Positions 18,917 to 28,954 of a stretch of DNA of 64,000 nucleotides are shown here, one piece after another. The stretch is taken from positions 729,793 to 793,792 of the forward strand of contig ML996697.1 of assembly GCA_010356995.1 (NCBI GenBank), written 5' to 3'. The position numbers and the translations under genes were made by a program. Under the pieces are notes generated by a model that did not search any database, had not been told where the DNA came from, and saw only the letters and a program-made list of their open reading frames with translations. The stretch comes from Trichodelitschia bisporula. Its lineage: Eukaryota; Ascomycota; Dothideomycetes; Phaeotrichales; Phaeotrichaceae. Within the stretch, counting starts at the first letter, position 1. Each line of letters begins with the position of its first letter.

Positions 18917-19345
18917 TTGCTCGAATGGTATATAAAGTATGCAAGCTTGCCGCGCTGCATATGCAGACATATGCTGGGTTCGGCGGTCTTTGGCGAGACA
19001 TGCGCCCAGCTGGATTTTTTCGCTGCTCGTTGTCCCGTTGCAGCCTTGCGCATCTCTGTCCGACTGTACCTGATTTATACTCTTTCTTCCTCTTCGGCCT
19101 CTCTTAGGCTTAGGAAGGTCCCGAATAGGCGAGGTACTTATGAAGACCACTATTCAGACTGGTTTAAGCAAGGCCCTGATGCTGGAGAGGCGCGTTGGCA
19201 GTTTGGTTGCCGAGCCTATATTCTCTATCAGTCGGTAGGGTACAAGGCTACCCGAAAGGTCGTGACCGGTCCTCCCCCCGGCTTTTGCTGTGTCATACCC
19301 GTACAGACTGTCCGCGGGGGCTGCGCTCACGACTCTTTCGGGTAG
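18917..19345 (+). pseudogene. Degenerate copy 1 of an unrecognised family (C-terminal part)
   Basis: The translated frame includes YSDWFKQGPDAGEARW, then GYKATRKVVTGPPPGFCC. This pattern (F/W-K/Q-x-G-xx-AG, then G-Y/H-K-x-T, then P-x-x-G-xx-C) recurs in copy 3 as FLQYGLAAGG...GHKVTELQDPFTGMWHSC and, more weakly, in copy 2. I know no family with this signature. Only the C-terminal part is discernible. A TATATAAAG box lies immediately upstream of the frame (~18930). Confidence 0.35.
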
Positions 19346-19369
19346 CCCTTGATATTTAGTGACCGAGCG

Positions 19370-19980
19370 CAACTGTAGAAGGCAGCCGCAATTCAATATC
19401 GAGTTCCCAAAGACTTGCTCCACGATCCGCCACATTCTTCAAAACGACATGTCCCTTGCAACAGCGGTAATCGGCATTGCTCGGGAGCACTATTCAGCAT
19501 ATGTCAACTTCCTGACGATTGTCCTTGAGCCTCTCAGAATCACCATCGATATTGAAGAAGAGTACGATACTCACTTTCGGCGCTGTAACTTCGTCAATAC
19601 CTCGCGTGATAATGTACTAGTGATTTGGACAGGCCCTCTGTCCCTTAAGGCCTTTCCAAATTCCTGTCCTTGACTAAGTCTGCGGTTCGCAGCTGAGAGT
19701 GAGTTCCGTAAGTTACGCAAAGATAGTTGGCTAAGCGGGGTCTAGGTGCGCAACAGGTCGATGTTTTTCGTGAGCGCAGCCTGAAGGCTGGAGGGGAGGA
19801 GAAAGAGAATAAATTTTCGTCTTACCATGTAAAAGGGAGGAAGCAAGTTGGTCTTCAAGATCCGGTTCTGACGTCGAGGATTGTCTGTTTCTACGACCCT
19901 CCGGCCAAGGGCGACCCTGACGACGACATCACGGCTGCACGCACTCTCACGGGTTCAACGTACTAGGCGGCAAAAGCTAT
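19370..19980 (+). pseudogene. Degenerate copy 2 of an unrecognised family
   Basis: The N-terminal part aligns with copy 3 at DNA level: both begin AAGGC(A/C)GCCGCAAT and continue ~180 bases at roughly two thirds identity. At protein level, DM.L....IGI.....YVNFLTIVLEPLRIT matches DMFLKGVGIGV....YVDFLTILLQSLGVT. The C-terminal part (AGGEE...GRKQVGLQDP...C.YDPP) aligns with copy 3. The reading frame is not continuous across the unit. It is probably a non-functional duplicate. Confidence 0.4.
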
Positions 19981-20579
19981 GTCAGAACGGCCATGACTTT
20001 CTCAGGTGGTCCTTTTCCGTTCCTTCCCCTAGCAGTTCCTCTAGCCTAGCATTTTCATATCCAGAATGTGAACATCTTTAGAGGGAGCGCTTTCACACAA
20101 ACATATGAGCAGCGGGGGCAGCCCAACCAACCCGTCGGGGGTATCTCATCGAGCTTTATCACGCGCTTGTACGGAGTATATCAGCCATTTATTTTTCTAG
20201 CATCTTCGTCTGAATGGCCGATACGCGCCACGGGATGCATTCATGCCCGCAATCAGACCACGTAGGTAAGGTGCATGTGAAGGCAACCACTCAGAGCAGG
20301 CTGAGCAAGGCCCTGGTCCATGAACGCCCGTGAGTGCATCTTTGTCGTTCACAGGTTTCGAAGATGCGGGGTGCTTGCCAAGGCGGCCTTTTGATCAGGC
20401 TGAGCAAGGGCTCGGTGCTGTGTTGGCACCTTTTCTGTAGGCATCTGTATCTTCTTAGCTACTCTAGCCAGTTATATGCGATGGAGGTGGCACACGGGAC
20501 GGACCCATGCGGATGGTGAGTTGGCAATCAGGCTGTCGGGCCTCGACTTTGTAGCATTCGGTAGCGTACTTAGTGGCGA

Positions 20580-21165
20580 CCTCCGCTGTGGAAGGCCGCC
20601 GCAATCGAACACTGGGTTCCCAGATACTTGCTCCGCCATTTACCGCATTCTCTCCAAGCGATATGTTCCTTAAAGGAGTAGGAATAGGTGTTCCTGCGCT
20701 CGACTTTCAGCCATATGTCGACTTCTTGACGATTCTCCTTCAGAGTCTCGGAGTCACCGCCTCTGCCCAGTATTCGCGAGGCGACCTGATAGCTGTCGAC
20801 TTCAGTTCTGCGTCATCTGAGGAGGTTATTACAGTTAGTTCAAATTTAAAAGTTCCTTCATTAGGTACGAGTAATGGCTATTTGCCAAGGCTACGCTTCA
20901 TCGCCGAGAGTGAGTCTGCCGATCTCCGCAGACATAGTTGGCTAAGTACCCGTACGATCCAGCTCAGAAGCAATTCGACCAGTTCCTTCAGTATGGCCTC
21001 GCGGCTGGAGGGGTGGAATATGAAGTGCGGAATTCGAACGGCCATAAGGTGACTGAACTGCAAGATCCATTTACTGGGATGTGGCATTCCTGTTATTATA
21101 CGCCTCCGGTGGCGCTTCGTTTGAAGGATTCTTCCACGATTTCTCCAGCACCTGCTTTAACTTAG
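20580..21165 (+). pseudogene. Degenerate copy 3 of an unrecognised family
   Basis: The best preserved of the three. The N-terminal frame includes YVDFLTILLQSLGVTAS. A separate frame downstream carries QFDQFLQYGLAAGGVEYEVR and NGHKVTELQDPFTGMWHSC. It lies about 1.2 kb downstream of copy 2, which suggests tandem duplication. The parts lie in different frames, so introns or frame breaks separate them. No known domain is recognised. Two Cys/Trp-rich short motifs near the C-terminus would fit a small secreted protein, but I see no signal peptide. Confidence 0.4.
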
Positions 21166-22122
21166 CGAGTTCTCCAGCGATTCACCATCATATTCAGAAC
21201 TTGTACGTCTCGGGAAACAAGTTGCCAGGCGTCTCGGATCGTGGGCGGATCCAAGAATTGCCAGAAGACAGATAGGAAGAAGACGGCAGCGCATCTTCGT
21301 GATCGCGGAGAAGAAGCGAAAAGGCTCATTTCCTAGCATCTCTGACCGCTTGCCAAGAGCAGCTCACAACCTGCGTGGCACAGATAGCCTGAGAGTACTC
21401 CAAAGATTGAATTCAACTGTCTTTCCCAAGTCGAGTTTCCCACAGGCTTTTAATATATCTTCTTCAAAGGAGAAACACAACTGAGTGATGTGTCTGATGT
21501 TGGATCAAGGTTATTGCAGGTGATAGTCCCGCATACGTGATTGAGAAAAGTTCACCAGGCTCAATAAAGGGTCGTGAGGGTGAACTGGACACATGATGCC
21601 AGGCTGTTTCTATCTGGCGTTCGTGAAACCGGATTTGGCCCATCTGAGGCAACATCTCCTGAAAACAACACACCGAAGGCGAGCTCAATCCACAAAATAC
21701 TCATGAGCGAGTCGATGTTGTATGAATTGCGGGCGCTGCGGGGTTGTGATATGACAGACGCGGGGAATCGTGTGCCCGTACGTCGGACTCCGATTTGAAT
21801 GCCTCACCATGCAAGCGTGCCTGCGACGGAGACGGCCGCCTTCCGCGCGCCGAGCGGGACGCGCGGGTAGGACTTAAGCCCCACAGTTTCTCCAGACGTC
21901 GGTGAAGCAGCAACAACCTCCCCTTTCGTCCCTTTCGATTCTGCGTTTTCTTGCATCGCGTGGGCGTTTGAACATAACGGGATTCCAAGTGCCGAAGTTT
22001 TTCACTGCGAGGGGAGTCGAGCCTGCCTACTGAATTCGGAACCGCGAGACCATTGAACGGCGGACGAAGTGCAACCACTGCTACTACCACCAACACCAGA
22101 ACTGCGAACTCCCGCACACGCA

Positions 22123-22542
22123 ATGGCCGACTCCCGCCCCCCAATCACTTGCCACATCCTCGACACCACGGCCGGACGCCCAGCGCCCAGCATCCCCGTC
22201 ACACTGACCCTGCTGTCCGCGACAGGCAGCCACACCAAGATATCCTACCTGGGCACAACCAACAGCGACGGGCGCGTCGGGGTCTGGATCTCGTCCGGCG
22301 CGCAGGAGGCTCCGCCGCTGGAGGTCGTCTTCGGCCAATACGGTGGCGCGCTGATGTGGGAGCTGCGGTTCGAAGTGCAGGAATACTGGGCGGTGCAAGG
22401 CATCACGCCTTTCTTCCCTGTCGTCAATGTGCGCTTCCAGACGCAGGGGTTCTTGGGCATGAGGAGCGGGGAGCGGACCCCGCATTGGCATGTTCCGCTG
22501 CTGCTGGGTCCGTTTGCGTACTCGACGTACCGGGGCAGTTAG
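22123..22542 (+). CDS. 5-hydroxyisourate hydrolase (transthyretin-like)
   Basis: Single exon of 139 residues starting MADSRPPITCHILDTTAGRP. The HILDT-x-x-GRPA N-terminal strand, with the active-site His, is the family hallmark. The C-terminus HWHVPLLLGPFAYSTYRGS is the diagnostic HIU hydrolase ending (P-x-L-x-S-x-x-x-Y-S-T-Y-R-G-S type), which separates the enzyme from transthyretin. It hydrolyses 5-hydroxyisourate from urate oxidase to OHCU in purine catabolism. It lacks a C-terminal SKL-type peroxisomal signal and ends in RGS. No other urate-pathway gene is adjacent, so it appears stand-alone. Confidence 0.93.
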   Translation: MADSRPPITCHILDTTAGRPAPSIPVTLTLLSATGSHTKISYLGTTNSDGRVGVWISSGAQEAPPLEVVFGQYGGALMWELRFEVQEYWAVQGITPFFPVVNVRFQTQGFLGMRSGERTPHWHVPLLLGPFAYSTYRGS

Positions 22543-24344
22543 GTTGGAGATGGATGGGAGGGGATGGGGAACGGATGGGCGGGAGAGACAATACTTGAGA
22601 ATGAGAGCTGGGGGGTTGAATGGGGGGTGTATCAGGTTGATGGGCCACATGGGATTGCGTGCGCGGCTCCGGTGGCGATCTGGGGATTATGGAGCAGGAG
22701 GGGTGAGCGTGCCGTGTCGGCCGGGCTGGGTGTTCAAGATATGGAGGATTGCTTGCCGTCCCGTGGTGCAGAATGATCGGCTTTTGGAGGAGGGAAGATG
22801 GGGCGATCTGGATATCACGGACTAAAGATCGGGGAAGATTCGCTGCCGCTGTCGCTTGTGTCTTGTGCCAAGAGCCGGCTTGATATTACCTTGCTCGAGT
22901 ATGTTGATTTGGTGATGTGCAGATTGTTAGATGGGCTCAAGGGCCGATTTTGCGTGTTGCTTGTTAATGCTCTCTGAGGCCTTGGGCTGGTTTGCCAAGA
23001 GGAATTGCGAGTCGACGGCAGAACGGGAAGCACGGGATGCCGCGTGACCTCGTAGAGAGGTTTTGGCCGGTAAATTAGCGTTTAAATCTGGGCGGGAAGT
23101 ATGTGGCTGGGATCGGCCGGGATGAGAACGAATGAATAGCGTACAAAGCGCGCTAGTGCGACGGTAGCGCTGTATCGCTCAGTAGCGCAAAACAGAAGTA
23201 AGAAAAAGGCTGGGTCTAGTGTGCGAGATGACATCAGGCCCGTCGTCACCACCTTTCCTCTCTCTTTCCTCACCCGCACACTTTCTTCCACCTCAACTCC
23301 GTCGCTCGTCGACTCAGCGTCTACTCGCTTCTATCTTGCATTTCACCTTCGTGAGTGACTTGCTCGATACAAGTTAGCCAATCTCTCCTTTCCACCAAAA
23401 CTCTCCCAGCCTCCGCGTCATCCTCGTCCTCGCCGCCCAGCCCCGTTCCCGTCCTTTGCGCCCCTGCGTCCCCCCGTCGCTGGCAACTTCGTCATCGCGC
23501 GACAACCCCATCCACCACACACCAACTACGCATTGCGCGCGAGCAGCACAACAGCACAACCGGAAACAAGGCGATCTGCACCGACTGCACATTTCGACCA
23601 TACCACAACTACACTTACTGGGACAGTCGGAGAATTATCTTTTTCGACCTCTCAGTTTTATTCCGTCCGTTACGCCGCGGACGTGGGAGAGAGACAGAGA
23701 GAGAGAAAGGACAAGGGAAAAGGAACCATCTTTTTGTGTGTTCCCTCCATCGAACACGAGACCTTAATCGACCGGCAACACTTGTCTATTTCTCTTCTCG
23801 GACCAGAACACGGCTCAGGATTCGGCTGGCTTAAAAATCAACCGTTGCAGGGCCGTCGACTCCTTTTCCTTGTCGCGCCACTCTTGCTGGTTTGTCCACT
23901 ACTCGCGTTCCGCTGTAGCGNNNNNNNNNNNNNNNNNNNNNNNNNNNNNNNNNNNNNNNNNNNNNNNNNNCCCCCCGGCCACCGCCATTACATCACCGGT
24001 CGCACACGACTGTTCCGCCATCTCTCCCATTTCCCACTCTGTCGTCACTCTGTCAACATCTAATCATCCCCCCACCAACGCAGCACGTTAACTGCATCGC
24101 CAATCAGTCGGTATCCAACCTTATCGTTCATTAAAAAAGGACTTGATCCTCGGGCGGAAAAAAATAATCGCCCGGGCCGAAAGTCACTGGGAGTCCTGGT
24201 CCATCCCGGGCGGCATCAACACCGTCCCACCACGCCTTCACCGCATGACGAGCGGCAGTCGCCGTGGGCGTGAAGACCAACGTCTGACAAGCTACGAGGC
24301 TCCCTGAGTCTAAGCGAATTTTTTGTTTCTCATTGCAAAGAAAA
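22543..24344. other. Intergenic and long 5' region of the bZIP gene
   Basis: This 1.8 kb contains the 3' end of the HIU hydrolase transcript and the promoter/leader of the bZIP gene. Bases ~23230-23900 are pyrimidine- and CA-rich with several short upstream frames, compatible with a long stress-regulated 5' leader. A 50-base run of N lies at 23921-23970. No other gene is recognised. Confidence 0.5.
23921..23970. other. Assembly gap (50 N)
   Basis: Exactly 50 undetermined bases, probably a scaffold placeholder, about 375 bases upstream of the bZIP start codon and within its likely leader or promoter. True gap length is unknown. Confidence 0.98.
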
Positions 24345-26341
24345 ATGGCGGGTACAGTGAGTGCCTCAAAGGTGTCGCCACCGCGCCCTGAGGGGGGCCG
24401 GTTGGCCTCGCCAAAGGATACGAAGAAGAACGGAGCGAAAAGTGAAGGTTGGTCTCTTTGTCTGTCGTTGGCGGGTGAGTACAATGATGCTAACGGATGT
24501 AGACACAGTAAAAGATGCTGCGCGGCATACGTCGCCATCGAAAGGTACGCTGACTCTTTACTCCAAAGTGCTCCTTTCGCTGTTGTCTTTGCCGTGTCGT
24601 GTTTCTAAAATATTTTGTACTGTCGTACTTCAGTTGACATGTCTCTTTTGTACTTTCATTTGCCATCTTCTCATCGTCGTTCTTGCCGCTCGTGGTCACG
24701 GTAGCATGTTGTCAGCGTGTCTGCGTTGTAGCTTCTGCCACTCTCGGTGTCCTCTTCCAAGTCTACTCAACCGTGACTGACTCTCCCAGATGTACCACAG
24801 CCCGTGCAGGCTCCGGAAACCACGCTGGAGGACGCAAAGGCCGCAACTAACGGTGCCGGTCAACCTCTAGGCCCTCCACCTCGACCATCGCAGGGAAACG
24901 GCTCAGAGGCACCCGACTATTTCAATCAGGTTCATACCGCCCACCCATACCAGTCTGAGCCGAACCCTTTCGAGGCCCAGTTTGGCACACAGTCTTCCGA
25001 GACGCCAGGCAAGGTCATTCTACCACCTCCCTCGAGTTTGACATCACCAAATATCTTCCCACCAGGCAGTACACCAACCTGGCCGTCACTCCGCACTGGT
25101 CCACTTAGCCCTGCCATGCTCCAGGGCCCTACAGGTACTAACGACTACTTTGGTGATACGTCCACCTTTGGACGCGGTTTCCCAACACCCAACGAATCAT
25201 CACTCCGCACTGGCCTTACCCCCGGCGGTGGCGGCTCCATGTTCCCGGCTCCGAGCCCTAACTCTCAGGCCCTCTTTAACTCCATAGCTGGCGGCGTGAC
25301 ACCCGGTGCTGCCGACTTCTTCAGGACAAACTTGGCGGCCCGCGCCGCCACCGCCACTGTTCCCACCGCATTCAATGCACCCACTTCTCAGCCTGCTGCC
25401 GACGCTGATCCCCCGCCGGCAACGGAGCGGCCTACTCAGATGCAACAGCAGGAGGCGAGCCGACCAGAGCACTATCTTAACGGCGATGCGGATGCTGTCA
25501 ACGGGCTCTACATGTTGGCCCAAGCGAATCCGGACGTTAATCGTGCGGCACGCTTCACGGCACCACTGCAGCCATCCTTACTACGTACGAACAATATCCC
25601 TGCTGGAGCCCAGTCTGTTGATACGTCGCCGCTGGGCAAAGGAAGCAAGGGGTCCATCGGCGGGGGTAGTCTGACTGGAGGGAGCATGACTGGCGATATG
25701 GACGATATGTCGGACGATAGCGATGAAGAGCAAGTGAAGCCAACGCCGAAAGGACGGGGGAAGCAGCCCCCTGCGCCGGCGGCAAAGGCAGGTAACAAGC
25801 GGAAGAACGAGGAGAAGCCTACAAAGGGGGGGAACAAGCGTGGGAAGAACAACAACGCCCAGGCCCAGGCCCAGATGCAAGAGGATATGGATGACGGTGA
25901 AGGCTCACGTCTCGGTGCAGACGGAAAGAAGATGACGGATGAAGAGAAGCGGAAGAACTTCCTTGAGCGGAATCGGTGAGTCCTGCTTACTTTTTGTCCT
26001 TTCATTTACAACGGCTTCTGACTCTTGCTAGGGTCGCTGCGCTCAAGTGTCGGCAGCGGAAGAAGCAGTGGCTTGCCAACCTGCAGCAGAAGGTGGAGTT
26101 GTTCACGCAGGAGAATGAGGCTCTAGGCCACACCGTCACCAGCCTGCGCGAGGAGATTGTCAACCTCAAGACTCTACTCATGGCCCACAAGGACTGCCCG
26201 ATCTCGATGCAGCAAAATGTCAACAACCCCCAGCTCGGCATGTATCTGGCGGAAATGCCGGCACAGGCCCAGCACATGAATCCGTACGGCATGGCGGCAA
26301 TCGGCATGCAGCAGCAGCAGGCGGGACATGGCGGGCGGTGA
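24345..26341 (+). CDS. atfA: AtfA/Atf1-type bZIP stress transcription factor
   Basis: Four exons (24345-24447, 24503-24544, 24790-25975, 26032-26341) join in frame to 546 residues starting MAGTVSASKVSPP. The N-terminal 430 residues are disordered and contain Aft1-type OSA/HRA blocks (PDYFNQVHT, EPNPFEAQFG, LRTGPLSPAMLQGP, NDYF) with many S/TP sites for a Hog1/SakA-type MAP kinase. The bZIP domain spans ~432-494: KRKNFLERN/RVAALKCRQRKKQW, then a leucine-zipper heptad series. The last intron splits the basic region after ERN-R. In fungi this factor binds CRE sites (TGACGTCA) and controls osmotic, oxidative and conidial stress genes. The exon 2 and 3 junctions give GDTVKDAARHTSPSKDVPQP, matching family expectations. 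The C-terminus is Met/Gln rich. Confidence 0.93.
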
Positions 26342-27343
26342 TAGAAAAATCGCTTCGGACTTGTCTTACTATCATGTCTATGGCAATGTAATGCAGAGAG
26401 GTTGTATCGAGATCGGATGGCCGAGGCAATTGGATGGGCGGATGGGTGGAATGGAGGGGTTTGGCGTCCAGGTTAAAACAAGGCATGGGACGCGGGGGGG
26501 CGCGCGGTTTTTGTCTTTGGGATGTATACAAAATGGATTCGGAATGGTATGGGCGGTGGGGTTCTGGGGCTTTGTATTCTTGTGGCTTTTCATTGCGGTG
26601 GGTAGTGCGCACCTTCTTCTCCCGTTTGCCATCGGTGGATGTGTGGCTGGGTGGAAGTAGGGGTTTTTTTTTTTATGTCTATGTTGGGGGAGTTGAAGAG
26701 ATGAGGGAATTGTTAATGTTTTAACCTTTGCCCCTTCTTTTCTTCGCTTCCTTGTGGTTGGAGATGGATATCCTGGGAAGGGCCCTTCCAATCGGTGCTT
26801 GAGAGGAGCAAGATGAAGATCCCCGGGAGGAGGTGGATGAGCGGGTGGGCATAGCGGGGAACGGGGTGGGGCGGAACTGACTGAAGAAGGGTGAATTGTC
26901 AAGCAGCGATACGGGTTGTATAATTCGTGTCTTTTGGCTTGCAACTTTGGGATACAATAGCGTTGCCTTTGCTTGTTTGGTGGGTTCAGAGAGCATGGCA
27001 TCGGGCATGGGATCGCGGGAATGTACTCTTGGACCTTGGTACTGTACGTAGGCTAGTAGTCGTCTAACTTGCTTGTCTTTGAAGCTAGAGACTGCACTTG
27101 CGTTGATCTGCTACCGTTCTCCAGTCCTTTCACCTAGCATACCACCTGTCCTGCCACGCCTGCCCTGCCAATGGGGATGCATCAACCGCAAGCCAACCGA
27201 GCGGACTGAGCAACCAGAGCGGGCTGAGCAAACCGAGTGAACTCGCGATCGCCAACCGCTATGGATTATCGAGATCTACGTACCGCCCCGGGCCCTGGCA
27301 CGATCCTCCGGCGAGATGGGCCGTGTCAAGTTGACTGTCATAC

Positions 27344-27351
27344 TGACGTCA
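27344..27351. promoter_or_regulatory. CRE palindrome TGACGTCA
   Basis: The exact consensus site of ATF/CREB bZIP factors, 1.0 kb downstream of the atfA stop and immediately before a C homopolymer. Whether it is bound, or regulates anything, is unknown. One such 8-mer is expected by chance about every 65 kb, and a second is present at 977-984. Confidence 0.3.
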
Positions 27352-27353
27352 TA

Positions 27354-27371
27354 CCCCCCCCCCCCCCCCCC
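27354..27371 (+). repeat. C18 homopolymer
   Basis: A run of 18 C residues between atfA and the RasGAP gene. Length may be uncertain because homopolymers are error-prone in sequencing. Confidence 0.9.
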
Positions 27372-28034
27372 TCCCGTCCCAACAACCTCGAGCCATATCA
27401 CGTGCCCCGTCGCCCATCGCGCGCTAACCGCCGAGAAAGAAGTTGGGGAAAACAAGTTTGGCGCTCCGTGCACGGGCGGGTTTGCGCGAGCGATGGCCGA
27501 GTGGGCTGGTAAGGTGAGTGTGGACGGGCGGTGGGCGGTGTGCTGGAGGGGTGGGGGGCTGCGGAGGCTGGGGCCGAGCGGAGGAGGAGCTACCTCCTCC
27601 CGGCTAATGGCGCGCCCGGGGCTAGCTCCGCGTAGTGGGGGATCGTTGAGCCTAGAGCCAGGATCGCACGCGGGCCGGTACGGCAAGGCTAGGTCGGATG
27701 GGCCGGGCCGGGCGCGCAGCAGAAGCACACCGCACGATGCAAATCCAGAATGCAACATCCAATTCCATGCCGCTATGCTCGGTATGTACGCACCTACAGC
27801 CCGCCGACCCGAACCCATCCTCCAAACCGACTTCACAACCCACAACACGCCAACGCGCCGCCCATGCCTTCCAACCCAACACGCCCATGCTATGCAACAG
27901 CAAGCCCAGCCATCGAAACCAAACTCAAGTCCCACTCCACCTTCCCAAGTCCCCCCTCCTCCCTCCCCCCTCCAAAACCCACGCTCCAAATCCAAAACCC
28001 AGGCACAACACGAAAGATGATAGAAGCAGGGGGG

Positions 28035-28917
28035 CTACTTCCTCTTCCTCCTCCCCCCAAGAAAACCAACCTTCTCAAACAACCTCCCCTCCCCCTTATC
28101 CCTCTCCCTCTCCCTCTCCCTCTCCTTCTCCTTCTCCCCCCCAACCCTAATAGTAGGCAAAGCCGTCGCCCCATCCTCACTACTACTCCTCCCTCCCCCA
28201 CCAGCACCTCTTTCACCTTCCCTTCCACCTCCTCCCCCTCCCTGATTAGCCACACTCCCCCCCCTAACAACCCTCCTCGCCCCCCCATCCGCACTCTCAA
28301 ACCCCATCGGCCTCCAATCCACCCTCGCCTCCCCCCTCACCACCCTCCTCGGCCCACCAGAACTAGCCGCCTCATTCTCAAACCCCATGTCCCGCGCCTC
28401 GCGCATCTTCCCCACACTCGCACTACTCCCCTGGCGCTCGTTCCCAGGCCGTTCGCGCGCGCCGTCGCTTTTCCACCCGCGCTCCGCTTCGTCCCATCCC
28501 CGCCTGTCCACCGCAGACGCGGAGCCGGGCCACTCGGTTCCCGGCCCCGCACCTCCCATTACCACACCATCCCTCCCCTCCCCCTCCCGGCTCCCCTGAG
28601 GCCGCTCCTTCCTCTCCCCCTTCTCCCTCTCCCTCTTCTTCTCCCCTCCCCTCCCCCCAACCCCAAGACCAGCCAAGCCGTAACCACCATAATACGTCCT
28701 CGGCGTCCTCGCCAAATCCTCCCTCCTCAACACATTCACATTCACATTCACATTCCCTTCCCCGCCCCTCGCCAGCGGGGTCCCATTCCCACTCCTCGTC
28801 CCACGCTCCTCATCCCCTCCCGCCACCGGCGCCGCAGTCGGTGGCGCACTCTCCGTGCCGCCCTCCAGCCCGTACGGACTAGCCGGGGAATGCGGCATCG
28901 TGCTTGCGCCGGCAGGT

Positions 28918-28954
<37 letters not shown>

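Larger units (their letters stand above)
18283..22122. other. Gene desert with decayed duplicated frames
   Basis: About 3.8 kb without an intact gene. It contains three diverged, degenerate copies of one unrecognised protein-coding unit (listed separately at 18917-19345, 19370-19980 and 20580-21165). Short frames elsewhere show no family resemblance. The base composition is lower in GC than neighbouring coding DNA. Confidence 0.55.
26342..28034. other. Intergenic downstream of atfA and RasGAP
   Basis: The first ~400 bases are probable 3' UTR of atfA. Further on are a perfect CRE (27344-27351), an 18-C homopolymer and GC-rich sequence with long but biased open frames on both strands (27276-28150). 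These frames lack family resemblance, and some are antisense to the RasGAP tail. No gene is supported. Confidence 0.5.

Noticed and set aside
22069-22122. Upstream extension of the HIU hydrolase frame (18 extra codons)
   Set aside because: It begins at a non-ATG codon; the ATG at 22123 starts at the conserved family N-terminus.
27276-28150. Overlapping long frames on both strands between atfA and the RasGAP
   Set aside because: Compositionally biased, cross a C homopolymer, partly antisense to the RasGAP tail, no domain seen.
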